Assembly: GCA_964611645.1 (NCBI GenBank)
Contig: CAZTAO010000016.1
Coordinates: 28,478 to 92,477, forward strand
Length of the DNA stretch: 64,000 nucleotides
Direction of reading: 5' to 3'
DNA from: CAZTAO01 sp964611645
Lineage (GTDB): Bacteria > Armatimonadota > UBA5829
Shown: piece by piece, positions 16,070 to 25,016 of the stretch
Layout: every line of letters starts with the position of its first letter
How positions within the stretch are numbered: the stretch's first letter is position 1
Translations under genes and position numbers: made by a program
Notes under the pieces: model-generated
The model's input: only the letters and a program-made list of their open reading frames with translations
The model's database searches: none
What the model was told of the DNA's origin: nothing

Positions 16070-17032
16070 ATGACCTATCGCAGCAACCTGGAAGCTGTGC
16101 TTGAGAACGGGCACTTCGCGGTGTGCGGCGAAATGAGCCCGCCTCAGGGCGCGGACAAAGCCCCTATTCTCAAGAAATGCTCCTACTTCAAGGGCATAGT
16201 AGACGCAGTCAACCTCACCGACAACCAGACAGCCATAGTGCGTATGAGTTCTCTGATGAGCAGCATCTATGCGCTGGAGGGCGGCGTGGAACCGGTGATG
16301 CAGTTGACCTGCCGTGACAGAAACCGACTTGCGCAGCAATCCGAAGTGCTGTCGGCTTCTTCGGCAGGGGTGAAGAACCTGCTCTGTCTGACCGGCGATT
16401 ACCAAACATTCGGCAATAACCCGGATGCCAAGGGAGTCTTCGATCTGGACTCCGTGCAGCTTCTTCGTATGGTTGACCAGATGAACAAAGGCAAGTTCCT
16501 TTCCGGCGACGAGATCAAGCCTCCGCCGGACATGTTCATAGGTGGGGCAGCCAATCCGTTCGCGGAGCCGATGGATCTGCGGGTGCTCCGACTCGCCAAG
16601 AAGATCGCCTCCGGGGCTCGGTTCATCCAGACTCAGCCGGTGTTTGACGTACCTCGGTTCGAGAAGTGGTTGAGCATGGTTCGCGCCGAAGGCTACGAGA
16701 AGATGGTATATATACTGGCAGGAGTTATGCCGGTGCGCTCGGTCAAGGCGCTGCTGCACATGCGCGACAACGTTCCCGGCTCGCTCATCGCGGAGGAATA
16801 TATCAAGCGCATGGACGCTGTAAAGGAATCGAAGGAAGAAAGCGCGGAGACCGGCGTTGCTATGGCAGTCGAAATCATTAAGCAGCTAAAGGAAATGCCT
16901 GGAGTTGCCGGAGTGCATCTGATGCCGGTGATGTGGGAGTCGATCACTCCCAGAATTGTCGAAGAGGCTGGACTCCTCCCCAGACCCATAGTCGCGCTTC
17001 AAGGACCGGAGCCGGAAGGAGGCGCGCAATGA
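16070..17032 (+). CDS. metF: 5,10-methylenetetrahydrofolate reductase
   Basis: Flavoprotein that reduces methylene-THF to methyl-THF, 320 residues. EMSPPQGAD near the N-terminus, VDAVNLTDNQTAIVRMSSL, LTCRDRNR and GARFIQTQPVFDV are landmarks of the family. The companion metV gene overlaps its stop (ATGA at 17029-17032), as in acetogens where MetF works in a complex with MetV. The gene supplies methyl-THF to the methyltransferase encoded just upstream, or works in the reverse direction for methyl oxidation. Confidence 0.93.
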   Translation: MTYRSNLEAVLENGHFAVCGEMSPPQGADKAPILKKCSYFKGIVDAVNLTDNQTAIVRMSSLMSSIYALEGGVEPVMQLTCRDRNRLAQQSEVLSASSAGVKNLLCLTGDYQTFGNNPDAKGVFDLDSVQLLRMVDQMNKGKFLSGDEIKPPPDMFIGGAANPFAEPMDLRVLRLAKKIASGARFIQTQPVFDVPRFEKWLSMVRAEGYEKMVYILAGVMPVRSVKALLHMRDNVPGSLIAEEYIKRMDAVKESKEESAETGVAMAVEIIKQLKEMPGVAGVHLMPVMWESITPRIVEEAGLLPRPIVALQGPEPEGGAQ

Positions 17033-17472
17033 GCAAGCTCTCTGAAGGAATCGCCAGGGTCTTAGGAAAGAACTCGGTCGTAAACGGCTGTGTTCTCCTT
17101 GCGGAGAATGCTGTAAAGAAGACCGTGTTCAAGTGCCAGGACTGCGGGCAGTGCATTCTCAGTCACACTGGCTATACCTGCCCAATGCGGTGCCCGAAAC
17201 AGATTCGCAACGGACCATGCGGAGGCACCAGAGCGGACGGACACTGCGAGGTATACCCGGAGCGGCACTGCATCTGGTGGCTGATCAATGAGAGATCGAA
17301 GAAGTTGGGCAGGTGGGGTAAGCTCCGCAAGTATCACATCCCGGTAGATAGACGATTCGAACACACCAGCGCCTGGCTCAACATGTTCGCCGGCAAGATT
17401 CTGCCGATATCCCTGAACAAAGAGCTCAAAGAGAGCGAACTGGATGACATTTTCAAAGAGAAGAAAGGGTAG
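17029..17472 (+). CDS. metV: MetV-like methylenetetrahydrofolate reductase C-terminal domain protein
   Basis: A 147-residue Cys-rich partner of MetF. KCQDCGQCILSHTGYTCPMRCPKQIRNGPCGGTRADGHCEVYPERHCIW, split over residues about 35-84, holds nine Cys that match the zinc or iron-sulfur binding MTHFR C-terminal family. In acetogens the MetF-MetV complex uses reduced carriers other than NADH, and some versions associate with further redox subunits not seen here. The start overlaps the metF stop, so the two are translationally coupled. The Fhs gene begins six bases after the stop. Confidence 0.85.
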   Translation: MSKLSEGIARVLGKNSVVNGCVLLAENAVKKTVFKCQDCGQCILSHTGYTCPMRCPKQIRNGPCGGTRADGHCEVYPERHCIWWLINERSKKLGRWGKLRKYHIPVDRRFEHTSAWLNMFAGKILPISLNKELKESELDDIFKEKKG

Positions 17473-17478
17473 GCAGCT

Positions 17479-19271
17479 ATGCTTTCCGACGTAGAAATCG
17501 CACAGCAAGCCAAACCGCGACACATATCAGAGATCGCGGCGGAGCTTGGACTGAAAGATGACGAACTTGAACTGTACGGCACCAACAAGGCCAAGGTGTC
17601 ACTTAGCGTATATGAGAGACTGTCCGCCAGACCGGAAGCCAAACTAATTCTGGTAACTGCTATCACCCCCACCCCGGCTGGCGAGGGCAAGACCACCACG
17701 ACAGTCGGGCTCGGCGACGCGCTCCGGAAGATCGGCAAGAGTGTCTGCGTTGCGCTTCGCGAGCCTTCGCTGGGGCCATGTTTTGGCGTCAAGGGCGGCG
17801 CGGCGGGCGGAGGCTATGCGCAGGTGATACCGATGGAGGACATCAACCTCCACTTCACCGGCGACTTCCACGCCATCACCACCGCGCACAACCTTCTCTC
17901 GGCAATGCTGGACAATCACCTCCATCAGGGCAATGAGTTGGAGATAGACCCCCACTCCATCACCTGGAAGCGCGTAATGGACATGAACGAACGCGCGCTG
18001 CGCAACATAGTTGTGGGTCTGGGTGGCAAGACCAACGGCATTCCTAGGGAGTCGGGTTTTGAGATTACGACGGCGAGCGAGATCATGGCGCTTCTGGCCC
18101 TTGCCAAAGACCGCGAAGACCTGACCGCAAGGATCAGCCGGATAGTAGTCGGGCTGAACAGGAAAGGCGAACCGATTACAGCCGACTATCTCAAGGCAAC
18201 CGGCGCGATGTCGGTCGTCCTCAAAGACGCCATCAAGCCCAATATCGTCCAGACACTGGAAGGCACTCCCGCTTTCGTGCACGCAGGACCGTTTGGCAAT
18301 ATCGCACACGGCTGCAACTCGGTTATCGCAACCAAGCTCGCGCTGAAGCTCGTAGACTATATGGTTACGGAGGCCGGCTTTGGCAGCGATCTCGGAGCTG
18401 AGAAGTTCTACAACATCAAGTGCCGCAGCGCCGGACTGATGCCGGTAACCACGGTAGTTGTCGCCACAATCAGAGCTCTGAAGATGCACGGTGGCGTGGC
18501 TTTGGCGAATCTGGTGGGCAACGACCCGGCAGCGGTGGTCAAGGGAATTGAGAACCTGAAGCAGCACTGTGACAACGTGCGGGCCGTGGGTNNNNNNNNN
18601 NGGTGCGCGCCTGTCACGCCGCCGGCGTGGACGCCATCAATATCCCCGACGGCCCGCGCGCCTCGGCGCGCGTTTCGCCGATGATCGCCTCCCTGTTGAT
18701 CCGCCAGGCCGTGGGTATCGAGCCGATAGTGGCCATCAACAAGTTCCCGACCGATACTGATGAAGAGATCAAGGCCCTGGCTCAGGAATGCGCCAAGATG
18801 GGCGCAAAGTACGCTCTTTCGGATGTCTGGGCAAAGGGTGGAGAAGGCGGAATCGAGCTTGCGAAGCTGGTGCTTACGGCTTGCGAAGGCGAGTCCACGT
18901 TCAAACCGGCGTATCCGCTGGAGGCTTCGATCCTCGAGAAGGTCAACATAGTGGCAAAGACTTTCTATGGCGCGGACGGCGCGGACGTGCTTCCCGCCGC
19001 AGCCAAACAGATCAAACAGATCGAAGGACTTGGCTTCGGAGGACTCCCAATCTGCATCGCCAAGACCCAGAACTCACTCTCCGACGACCCCAAGAAAGTC
19101 GGCAGGCCAACTGGTTACAAGATCACTGTTCGTGGAGCCAAGGTCAGCGCGGGTGCGGGATTCGTGGTTGTCTACGCTGGAGACATAATGACAATGCCTG
19201 GTCTCCCCAAGGTCCCCGCTGCCGTCAAGATCGGAATGAGACCCGACGGTGAGATATACGGGCTGTTCTAA
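17479..19271 (+). CDS. fhs: Formate-tetrahydrofolate ligase, interrupted by an assembly gap
   Basis: ATP-dependent formation of 10-formyl-THF from formate. The P-loop TPAGEGKTT (65-73) and the EPSLGPCFGVKGGAAGGG and VIPMEDINLHFTGD segments are typical. Codons 1-371 (17479-18591) end ...NVRAVG; after ten N and 115 bp of unrelated sequence the reading resumes at 18717 with IEPIVAINKFPTDTDEE. Joining 18591 directly to 18717 keeps the frame and gives 555 residues, the normal Fhs length, with no missing motif. I therefore read the gene as intact in the organism and broken only in the assembly. It is the last gene of the folate block. Confidence 0.95.
18592..18601. other. Assembly gap of ten N
   Basis: Ten unknown bases inside fhs, evidently a fixed-size scaffold gap and not a measured distance, since the coding sequence joins perfectly without it. 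Confidence 0.98.
18602..18716 (+). other. Foreign MetF-like fragment, probable chimeric contig end
   Basis: The 115 bp encode RACHAAGVDAINIPDGPRAS and continue ARVSPMIASLLIRQAVG, which is a MetF-type segment: compare VDAVNLTDNQTAIVRMSSL in the metF gene of this window. It most resembles the reductase half of fused homocysteine methyltransferase/MTHFR proteins. By my count 84 of 115 bases are G or C, richer than its surroundings. It ends with the same GGCCGTGGGT that precedes the gap, which explains how an assembler could have joined it here. Confidence 0.85.
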
Positions 19272-19286
19272 TAATCGGAGTTGGTA

Positions 19287-20177
19287 TTGCACAAGATAGA
19301 CCTTGCGGGACAACCGCTGGATTTGGAACTTACGCTGAATTGCGGGCAGGCGTTTCGCTGGAGACGCCTGCCCAATGGCACATGGCAGGGTGTTGTAGGC
19401 GACAGGCTGATCGAACTCCGTCTGGAAGATGGTTGCCTCTACTGGCAGACATTTCCGGATGGCGGCGAACACATCATTCGAGACTACCTGCTGCTGGACA
19501 TCGACGTATCGGAAATATACTCGCGCCTCTCTGAGAATGACCCACATCTGGCGGACCTTGCCCAGCGCTTCGCCGGTATGCGTTTGGTGAGGCAGGCCCC
19601 AGTCGAGACCCTGATGTCTTTCGTGTGTTCGGCGGCAAACAGCATCCCGAGGATAGCGGCGGCCATAGAGCAGCTCTGCATCACGCTGGGCGATACTGTG
19701 TGCACGGTGAATGGCATTTGTTACTACGCATTCCCCACCCTCGAGGCTATCGCCGACGCACCAACTGAGACTCTTCGGAACACGTGCCTGCTGGCCTTCC
19801 GCGGAGACAACCTCAAGGGCGTAGCTCACCAACTCCTCGAACGAGGCAACACCTGGCTGCCGTCGCTCAGGAACTGCGACTACGCGGACGCCAAGTCCCA
19901 GTTGCTCGGAATCCGGGGCATAGGACCGAAGATCGCTGACTGTGTATGCCTGTTCTCCCTGGACAAGCACCAGGCCGTGCCGGTTGACACCCACATCTAC
20001 CAACTGGCAAAGCGTCTCTTTCTCACGACCATGAGCACCAGAACGATCACGGAATCGGTATACGCGCGCATCCAGCAGGAGTTCACTTCGCGCTACGGAA
20101 ACTTTGCCGGATGGGCGCAGCAGTTCCTCTTCTATGAAGATGTTCTCAGAAGTAGAGCCGGTCGCCCGGTATCTTGA
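19287..20177 (+). CDS. ogg: 8-oxoguanine DNA glycosylase (OGG1 type)
   Basis: Bifunctional glycosylase/AP lyase that removes 8-oxoguanine, 296 residues. The N-terminal OGG domain (LNCGQAFRWRR) precedes the HhH-GPD domain with GIGPKIADCVCLFSLDKHQA, catalytic Lys215, and VPVDTH with Asp234. This stretch is strikingly like human OGG1 and distinguishes the gene from Nth, AlkA and MutY. No iron-sulfur Cys cluster is present, as expected. The TTG at 19287 has CGGAG six bases upstream; a TTG at 19281 would abut that site. It follows fhs by 15 bases and may be cotranscribed. Confidence 0.9.
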   Translation: MHKIDLAGQPLDLELTLNCGQAFRWRRLPNGTWQGVVGDRLIELRLEDGCLYWQTFPDGGEHIIRDYLLLDIDVSEIYSRLSENDPHLADLAQRFAGMRLVRQAPVETLMSFVCSAANSIPRIAAAIEQLCITLGDTVCTVNGICYYAFPTLEAIADAPTETLRNTCLLAFRGDNLKGVAHQLLERGNTWLPSLRNCDYADAKSQLLGIRGIGPKIADCVCLFSLDKHQAVPVDTHIYQLAKRLFLTTMSTRTITESVYARIQQEFTSRYGNFAGWAQQFLFYEDVLRSRAGRPVS

Positions 20178-20219
20178 AGGACTCTGGCACGTTGGCGGCG
20201 AAACCCTCTTTGGTGCCTT

Positions 20220-21158
20220 ATGCCTGACCTCTCTGTCATCATCGTAAATTGGAACACGCGCGACCTTCTGCGCGACTGTTTGGCCTCGGTATTCTCGAAA
20301 CCTGTGGATCTGGATTTTGAGGTGTTTGTTGTCGACAACGACTCGTCAGACGGCAGCCCCGAGATGGTGCAGGGCGATTTTCCAAAGGCAAGGCTGATCA
20401 GGAGTGGTGGTAACATCGGATTCGCGCGGGCAAATAATCTGGCCATCAGTCAATCCGACGCGCCGAACATCTTGCTTCTCAACAGCGACACCGTCATCCA
20501 GCCGCAGGTGATGGCAGAAACCCTCGCGCTCCTGCGCGGCGATCCTGGAATTGGCACGCTTGGCTGCAAGCTTGTTGGTCTGGACGGCACCCCGCAAGAC
20601 TCATTCTGTTTCGACTACCCATCAGGTCCTCGAGTTGGCGGGCCGGACGACATTCTGCCCGGTGGACTGATTGAGTGCGCGCAGGTCTGGGGAGCATATC
20701 AGCTCGTCAAGAGAGAGGTTATCGATCAGGTGGGGATGCTTGACGAAGACTTCTTCATGTTCTACGAGGACGTGGACTGGTGCTGGCGAATACACGACGC
20801 GGGCTGGAAGATCGCATACGATCCAAACCACAGCATCACGCATGTTATGCGGGCGAGCTGCAAGAAGGCGCCCAGCGGGGACCACCACCGCAGAATGGTC
20901 ATCAGCGAGGGCTTGCTATACTGGAAGCATCATCAGAACGGTGACTTCTCCGCCTGGAGGAGACGACGGATGATCCACTACGGCGTATGTATGAGCGAGT
21001 ATTGGCTGGCGACGCGCCTGGTTGGGTCGGAGAAACTCAGAGCCAAACTGGAGAAGCATATTGCCTGTTTTCAGGCTACCCGTGCGCTGAAGAGTCCGGA
21101 GGGTTGCGTGTTCGTACCTCCGGCGCCCACCGCAGTGGAAGGGCAGATACTAACATGA
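20220..21158 (+). CDS. Family 2 glycosyltransferase (rhamnosyltransferase-like)
   Basis: Cytoplasmic GT-A glycosyltransferase, 312 residues, starting MPDLSVIIVNWNTRDLLRDC. VVDNDSSDGSPEMV, NSDTVIQP (the DxD-like region) and MFYEDVDWCWR are conserved in GT2 enzymes acting on surface polysaccharides. The C-terminal helix region contacts the membrane in some relatives, but no clear membrane segment is seen. Its stop overlaps the start of the methyltransferase gene (ATGA at 21155-21158). Donor and acceptor are unknown. Confidence 0.85.
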   Translation: MPDLSVIIVNWNTRDLLRDCLASVFSKPVDLDFEVFVVDNDSSDGSPEMVQGDFPKARLIRSGGNIGFARANNLAISQSDAPNILLLNSDTVIQPQVMAETLALLRGDPGIGTLGCKLVGLDGTPQDSFCFDYPSGPRVGGPDDILPGGLIECAQVWGAYQLVKREVIDQVGMLDEDFFMFYEDVDWCWRIHDAGWKIAYDPNHSITHVMRASCKKAPSGDHHRRMVISEGLLYWKHHQNGDFSAWRRRRMIHYGVCMSEYWLATRLVGSEKLRAKLEKHIACFQATRALKSPEGCVFVPPAPTAVEGQILT

Positions 21159-21829
21159 GCCGTAAAGGCTACAAATGCGCGGGGCTGTCTCCGACGCACG
21201 AGGCAGTTCTTGGTTTCGTAAAGCCGGGGTCGAGGGTTCTGGAAGTCGGGTGCTCCTCGGGACACATGACCAAAGCGCTGCGCGAGGATCTTGGATGCAC
21301 CATTACAGCAATCGAGATCAACGAGGAAGAGGCGAGAGAGGCCAGCCAGTTTGCTAATCAGACGACAGTCGGCGACATCCAGGACTTGAGCGTCTGGAAC
21401 CAGCTTGATGGTCTCTACGACGCAGTGCTGTTTGCCGACGTCCTCGAACACCTTGCCAACCCGTGGGAAGTCCTCACGCGCGTGAAACAGGTGCTGAGTA
21501 ACGAAGGTATGGTGGTGGCATCTATGCCGAACGTCGCGTATTACAGGATCCGCAAAGAACTGCTGCTGGGACGGTTTGACTATGCAACCTACGGCATTCT
21601 GGACGACAGCCACCTAAGGTTCTTCACCCGCAAGACGATGCTGGAGATGTTCACTCGAACCGGCTATCAAGTAACCGACTGCGTTCGCAGGTTCCGTGTG
21701 CAGACCGACCGGAGAATCTGGAGGCTGATGCCAGATGCCTTTACCTACCAGTTCGTGATAAGGGCTGTGCCGGCGGTCGCCGCTGAAGCAGGCGAATCGG
21801 TCTGCGGTACTTGTCCAATCCCGGACTGA
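21155..21829 (+). CDS. SAM-dependent methyltransferase
   Basis: Class I methyltransferase of 224 residues. VLEVGCSSGHMTKALRE is motif I, AIEINEEEA motif II, and YDAVLFADVLEHLANPWEVL motif post-II. The family often modifies glycans or lipids, which fits its overlap with a glycosyltransferase gene. The ATG at 21155 is chosen because of the four-base overlap. The start of purD lies 68 bases downstream. Substrate unknown. Confidence 0.8.
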   Translation: MSRKGYKCAGLSPTHEAVLGFVKPGSRVLEVGCSSGHMTKALREDLGCTITAIEINEEEAREASQFANQTTVGDIQDLSVWNQLDGLYDAVLFADVLEHLANPWEVLTRVKQVLSNEGMVVASMPNVAYYRIRKELLLGRFDYATYGILDDSHLRFFTRKTMLEMFTRTGYQVTDCVRRFRVQTDRRIWRLMPDAFTYQFVIRAVPAVAAEAGESVCGTCPIPD

Positions 21830-21897
21830 TAGCTTACAATTACTTGTCGGCAGATGCCGATGCCTCTACCAAACTCATTTTCGAGGAAGTGCCCGAA

Positions 21898-23172
21898 TTG
21901 AAGATACTTGTCGTGGGAAGCGGCGGGCGTGAACACGCCTTGACCTGGAAGCTAACGCAAAGCCCCTCCGTCAGCAAAATCTATGTCTGGCCGGGGAACG
22001 CTGGGATTGACGGAATCGCCGAACGCGTGCCGGGCAGCGTCACCGACATCCCCGGTATCGTTGCCTTTGCTGAGAAGAACAGCATCGACCTCACGGTTGT
22101 CGGCCCTGAAACTCCGCTCATCGCTGGGCTTTCCGACACGCTGAAAGAACGAGGACTGCGGGTATTCGGCCCGAACAAGGCCGCCGCGCAGTTGGAGGGC
22201 AGCAAGGTCTTTGCCAAGAAACTCATGCTGGACAACGGCATCCCAACCGCCCTCTGCGAGGTCTTCAGCGATCCTGACAAAGCCGATGACTACGTAAAGG
22301 GCCTGCCTGAGCCTGTTGAAGCGCCGATCGTGATCAAGGCCGATGGCGAGGCGGCAGGCAAGGGTGTGCTGATCTGCAAGACCAAGGACGAAGCCTACGC
22401 CGCCATCGACTCAATAATGCGCCAGAGAGCTTTCGGCGCATCCGGCGACAAGCTGGTTATCGAGGAGTTCCTCGACGGCCAGGAAACCACATATATGTGC
22501 TTCGTATCCGGCCAGAAGTTCGCGCCGATGACGGCCTCGCAAGACTACAAGCGCGCTTACGGTGGCGATCAGGGTCTCAACACCGGCGGAATGGGCGCGT
22601 ATTCTCCAGTCCCGGTTTTCACCAAGGAACTTGAAGAACTGGTGAAGAAGAAAGTGGTCAAACCCACCCTCAAGGCTCTGGCCAATATGGGCATCGAGTA
22701 TTGCGGGGTGCTCTATGTTGGGTTGGCGCTTACCTCCAAAGGGCCGAAAGTCGTGGAGTTCAACTGCCGCTTTGGAGACCCCGAAACCCAGGTGGTTATG
22801 CCTCTGCTGAAATCAGACCTGGCCCAAGTGCTGCTTTCCGTCGCTGAGTCCCGACTCGACGAATCCGCCGTCAACTGGTATCATGAAAAGGCGCTTTGCG
22901 TCGTGATGGCATCGGGCGGGTATCCGGGCGACTACTCCAAGGGAGAGGTCATTGAGGGCATCCGGGAAGCTGAAGCCACTGGCGCGATGGTGTTCCACGC
23001 CGGTACCGAGACACGTGACGGGCGAATCGTGACGTCTGGGGGCCGGGTTCTTGCAGTAACCGCAAAAGGGGCCGGCTATGCCGAGTGTATAGCGAAGGCC
23101 TATCGGGGCGTCGAGAGAATCCATTTCGAGGGCGCCCACTACAGAAGAGACATTGGAGCGAGGCTACTTTGA
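21898..23172 (+). CDS. purD: Phosphoribosylamine-glycine ligase
   Basis: Second step of purine synthesis, an ATP-grasp enzyme of 424 residues, the usual length. MKILVVGSGGREHALTWKL is the hallmark N-terminus. KADGEAAGKGVLIC, the YKRAYGGDQGLNTGGMGAYS region and EFNCRFGDPETQ follow. The TTG at 21898 aligns with other PurD starts and has GAGGA upstream. It opens the purine block, in which all genes run in one direction with overlaps or short gaps. purE overlaps its stop (TTGA). Confidence 0.95.
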   Translation: MKILVVGSGGREHALTWKLTQSPSVSKIYVWPGNAGIDGIAERVPGSVTDIPGIVAFAEKNSIDLTVVGPETPLIAGLSDTLKERGLRVFGPNKAAAQLEGSKVFAKKLMLDNGIPTALCEVFSDPDKADDYVKGLPEPVEAPIVIKADGEAAGKGVLICKTKDEAYAAIDSIMRQRAFGASGDKLVIEEFLDGQETTYMCFVSGQKFAPMTASQDYKRAYGGDQGLNTGGMGAYSPVPVFTKELEELVKKKVVKPTLKALANMGIEYCGVLYVGLALTSKGPKVVEFNCRFGDPETQVVMPLLKSDLAQVLLSVAESRLDESAVNWYHEKALCVVMASGGYPGDYSKGEVIEGIREAEATGAMVFHAGTETRDGRIVTSGGRVLAVTAKGAGYAECIAKAYRGVERIHFEGAHYRRDIGARLL

Positions 23173-23642
23173 CCGGTAAAGTCGCAATCATCATGGGCAG
23201 CAAGTCCGACTCGGAGATCATGAAGGGCGCTTCGGACACTCTTGACGAGTTCGGTGTTGAGAGCCACACGTTTGTCATTTCCGCCCACAGAAACCCTCAG
23301 GGAGTGTTCGATTTCGCGACCGGGGCGGAATCCGAGGGCTACGAGGTGATCATAGCGGGAGCCGGGATGGCCGCGCATCTGCCTGGAGTTATCGCGGGAC
23401 TCACGCCTCTGCCAGTCATCGGCGTGCCCACGAAATCAGCGGCATTGAACGGTATGGACTCTCTGCTTTCGATAGTCCAGATGCCATCCGGAGTGCCGGT
23501 AGCAACCGTGGCAATCGACGGCGCGAAGAACGCCGCCATACTGGCAGTCCAGATACTTGCCACTAAGTACCCCGAACTGCGCGAGGCAGTGAGAGCGCAC
23601 AAAGCCAAACTGGCTTCGGCCGGACGAATACAACTGAGGTAG
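23169..23642 (+). CDS. purE: N5-carboxyaminoimidazole ribonucleotide mutase (PurE)
   Basis: Carboxylation step of purine synthesis, 157 residues. KVAIIMGSKSDSEIMKGA, SAHRNP and AGAGMAAHLPGVIAGLTPLPVIGVP are family signatures. The TTG start overlaps the purD stop. Class I enzymes need PurK, and no purK is in this window, so either it lies elsewhere or the enzyme is of the CO2-using class II; I cannot decide from the sequence. purB starts two bases after the stop. Confidence 0.95.
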   Translation: MTGKVAIIMGSKSDSEIMKGASDTLDEFGVESHTFVISAHRNPQGVFDFATGAESEGYEVIIAGAGMAAHLPGVIAGLTPLPVIGVPTKSAALNGMDSLLSIVQMPSGVPVATVAIDGAKNAAILAVQILATKYPELREAVRAHKAKLASAGRIQLR

Positions 23643-23644
23643 CG

Positions 23645-24940
23645 ATGATACAGCGTTATACCCTCCCCAAGATGGGCGGCATCTGGAGTGAACAGGCGAA
23701 GTTCCAGAGCTGGCTCGAAGTTGAGCTTGCCATTTGCGAGGCCCAAGAGCATTTCGGTCTTATCCCCAAAGGTTCCAGTGAAGCCATACAGTCCAAAGCC
23801 ACGTTCACCGTTGAGCGCATCGAAGAGATCGAGCGCGAGACCCACCACGACCTCATTGCCTTCGTCAAAGCAGTTACCGAGAACATGGGCGACGAGGGGC
23901 GATATGTCCACTACGGCGTCACCAGCTACGACATCGAAGATACCGCAATGGCGCTGCGAATGCGCGATTCAGCCGAGATAATCATCGAGGACCTGGAGAA
24001 GCTCAAGGCGGTGGTTGCAAGGCTGGCCCGCGAGCACAAAATGACCCCGATGATAGGCCGCACCCACGGCGTCCACGCGGAACCGATCACGTTCGGTTTC
24101 AAGATGGCTGTGTGGTATTCGCAGATAGAACGAGACATCGAGCGGGTGGAAGCGGCACAGAAAGCAGTCAGCGCGGGGAAGATATCCGGGGCTGTCGGCA
24201 TATTCGGCAACACTGATCCCCGCATCGAGGAATATGTGTGCGAGAGGCTAGGCCTAAGTGTTGCGCCGGTCTCCACGCAGATAGTCCAGCGCGACCGTCA
24301 CGCCCAGATGCTCTGCGCGCTTGCGATTGCGGCCTCATCTGCCGAGGGCTTTGCCACCGAGATGCGAAACCTGCAGCGGACCGAGATACTGGAAGTTCAG
24401 GAGATGTTCCTGCCGGGCCAGCGTGGGTCCTCGGCAATGCCGCACAAGCGAAACCCGTGGCGGTTTGAGACCGTGGTGGGGCTGGCGAGAGTGGTTCGGA
24501 CCAACGCCCAGCCCGCGATGGAGAACATCACAAGCTGGCACGAGCGCGACAACACCAACTCCGCCTGCGAGAGAGTCATAATCACAGACAGCTTCTGCGC
24601 CGCCGACTTCCTGCTGGGTTCCCTGGCGAAGCTGATGGACCGGCTGGAGATAAACGTCGACCGGATGCAGAAGAACCTGGAGATGATGGGCCAGTTGTCC
24701 TTCTCCGAGCACGTGCTTCTGGCGCTGGTTCGCAAAGGTCTCTCTCGTGACGAAGGCTACAAGATATGCCAGCGCAACGCCGCAAAGTGCTGGGACGAGA
24801 ACATCCCATTCTGCCAGGCCCTGGAGCAAGATGCAGACGTCCAGCGACTTCTGACCAAGAGCGATTTGGATGATTGTTTCGATCTGGGGCATCACTTTAG
24901 GAATGTGGATACGATATTTGAGAGGTTGGGGCTGATCTAG
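23645..24940 (+). CDS. purB: Adenylosuccinate lyase
   Basis: Acts twice in purine synthesis by eliminating fumarate; 431 residues. METHHDL-type segment ERETHHDLIAFVKAV, IGRTHGVHAEP with the catalytic His, and the fumarase-superfamily signature GSSAMPHKRNPWRFE are present. It begins two bases after purE. Length and motifs match the bacterial short type. Confidence 0.96.
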   Translation: MIQRYTLPKMGGIWSEQAKFQSWLEVELAICEAQEHFGLIPKGSSEAIQSKATFTVERIEEIERETHHDLIAFVKAVTENMGDEGRYVHYGVTSYDIEDTAMALRMRDSAEIIIEDLEKLKAVVARLAREHKMTPMIGRTHGVHAEPITFGFKMAVWYSQIERDIERVEAAQKAVSAGKISGAVGIFGNTDPRIEEYVCERLGLSVAPVSTQIVQRDRHAQMLCALAIAASSAEGFATEMRNLQRTEILEVQEMFLPGQRGSSAMPHKRNPWRFETVVGLARVVRTNAQPAMENITSWHERDNTNSACERVIITDSFCAADFLLGSLAKLMDRLEINVDRMQKNLEMMGQLSFSEHVLLALVRKGLSRDEGYKICQRNAAKCWDENIPFCQALEQDADVQRLLTKSDLDDCFDLGHHFRNVDTIFERLGLI

Positions 24941-25016
24941 TGGGCATCCCCCTACGTGATAAGCTGAATAGCTGTGAAGTCCAGATACAAGGCCGTGGAG
25001 TTCAAAGGAGCCGCGT

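Noticed and set aside
18603..19271. A separate gene for a small MetF-like or fused protein starting after the gap
   Set aside because: The MetF-like part is confined to 18602-18716 and the rest is the C-terminal third of Fhs; the join at GTGGGT explains it as an assembly artefact.
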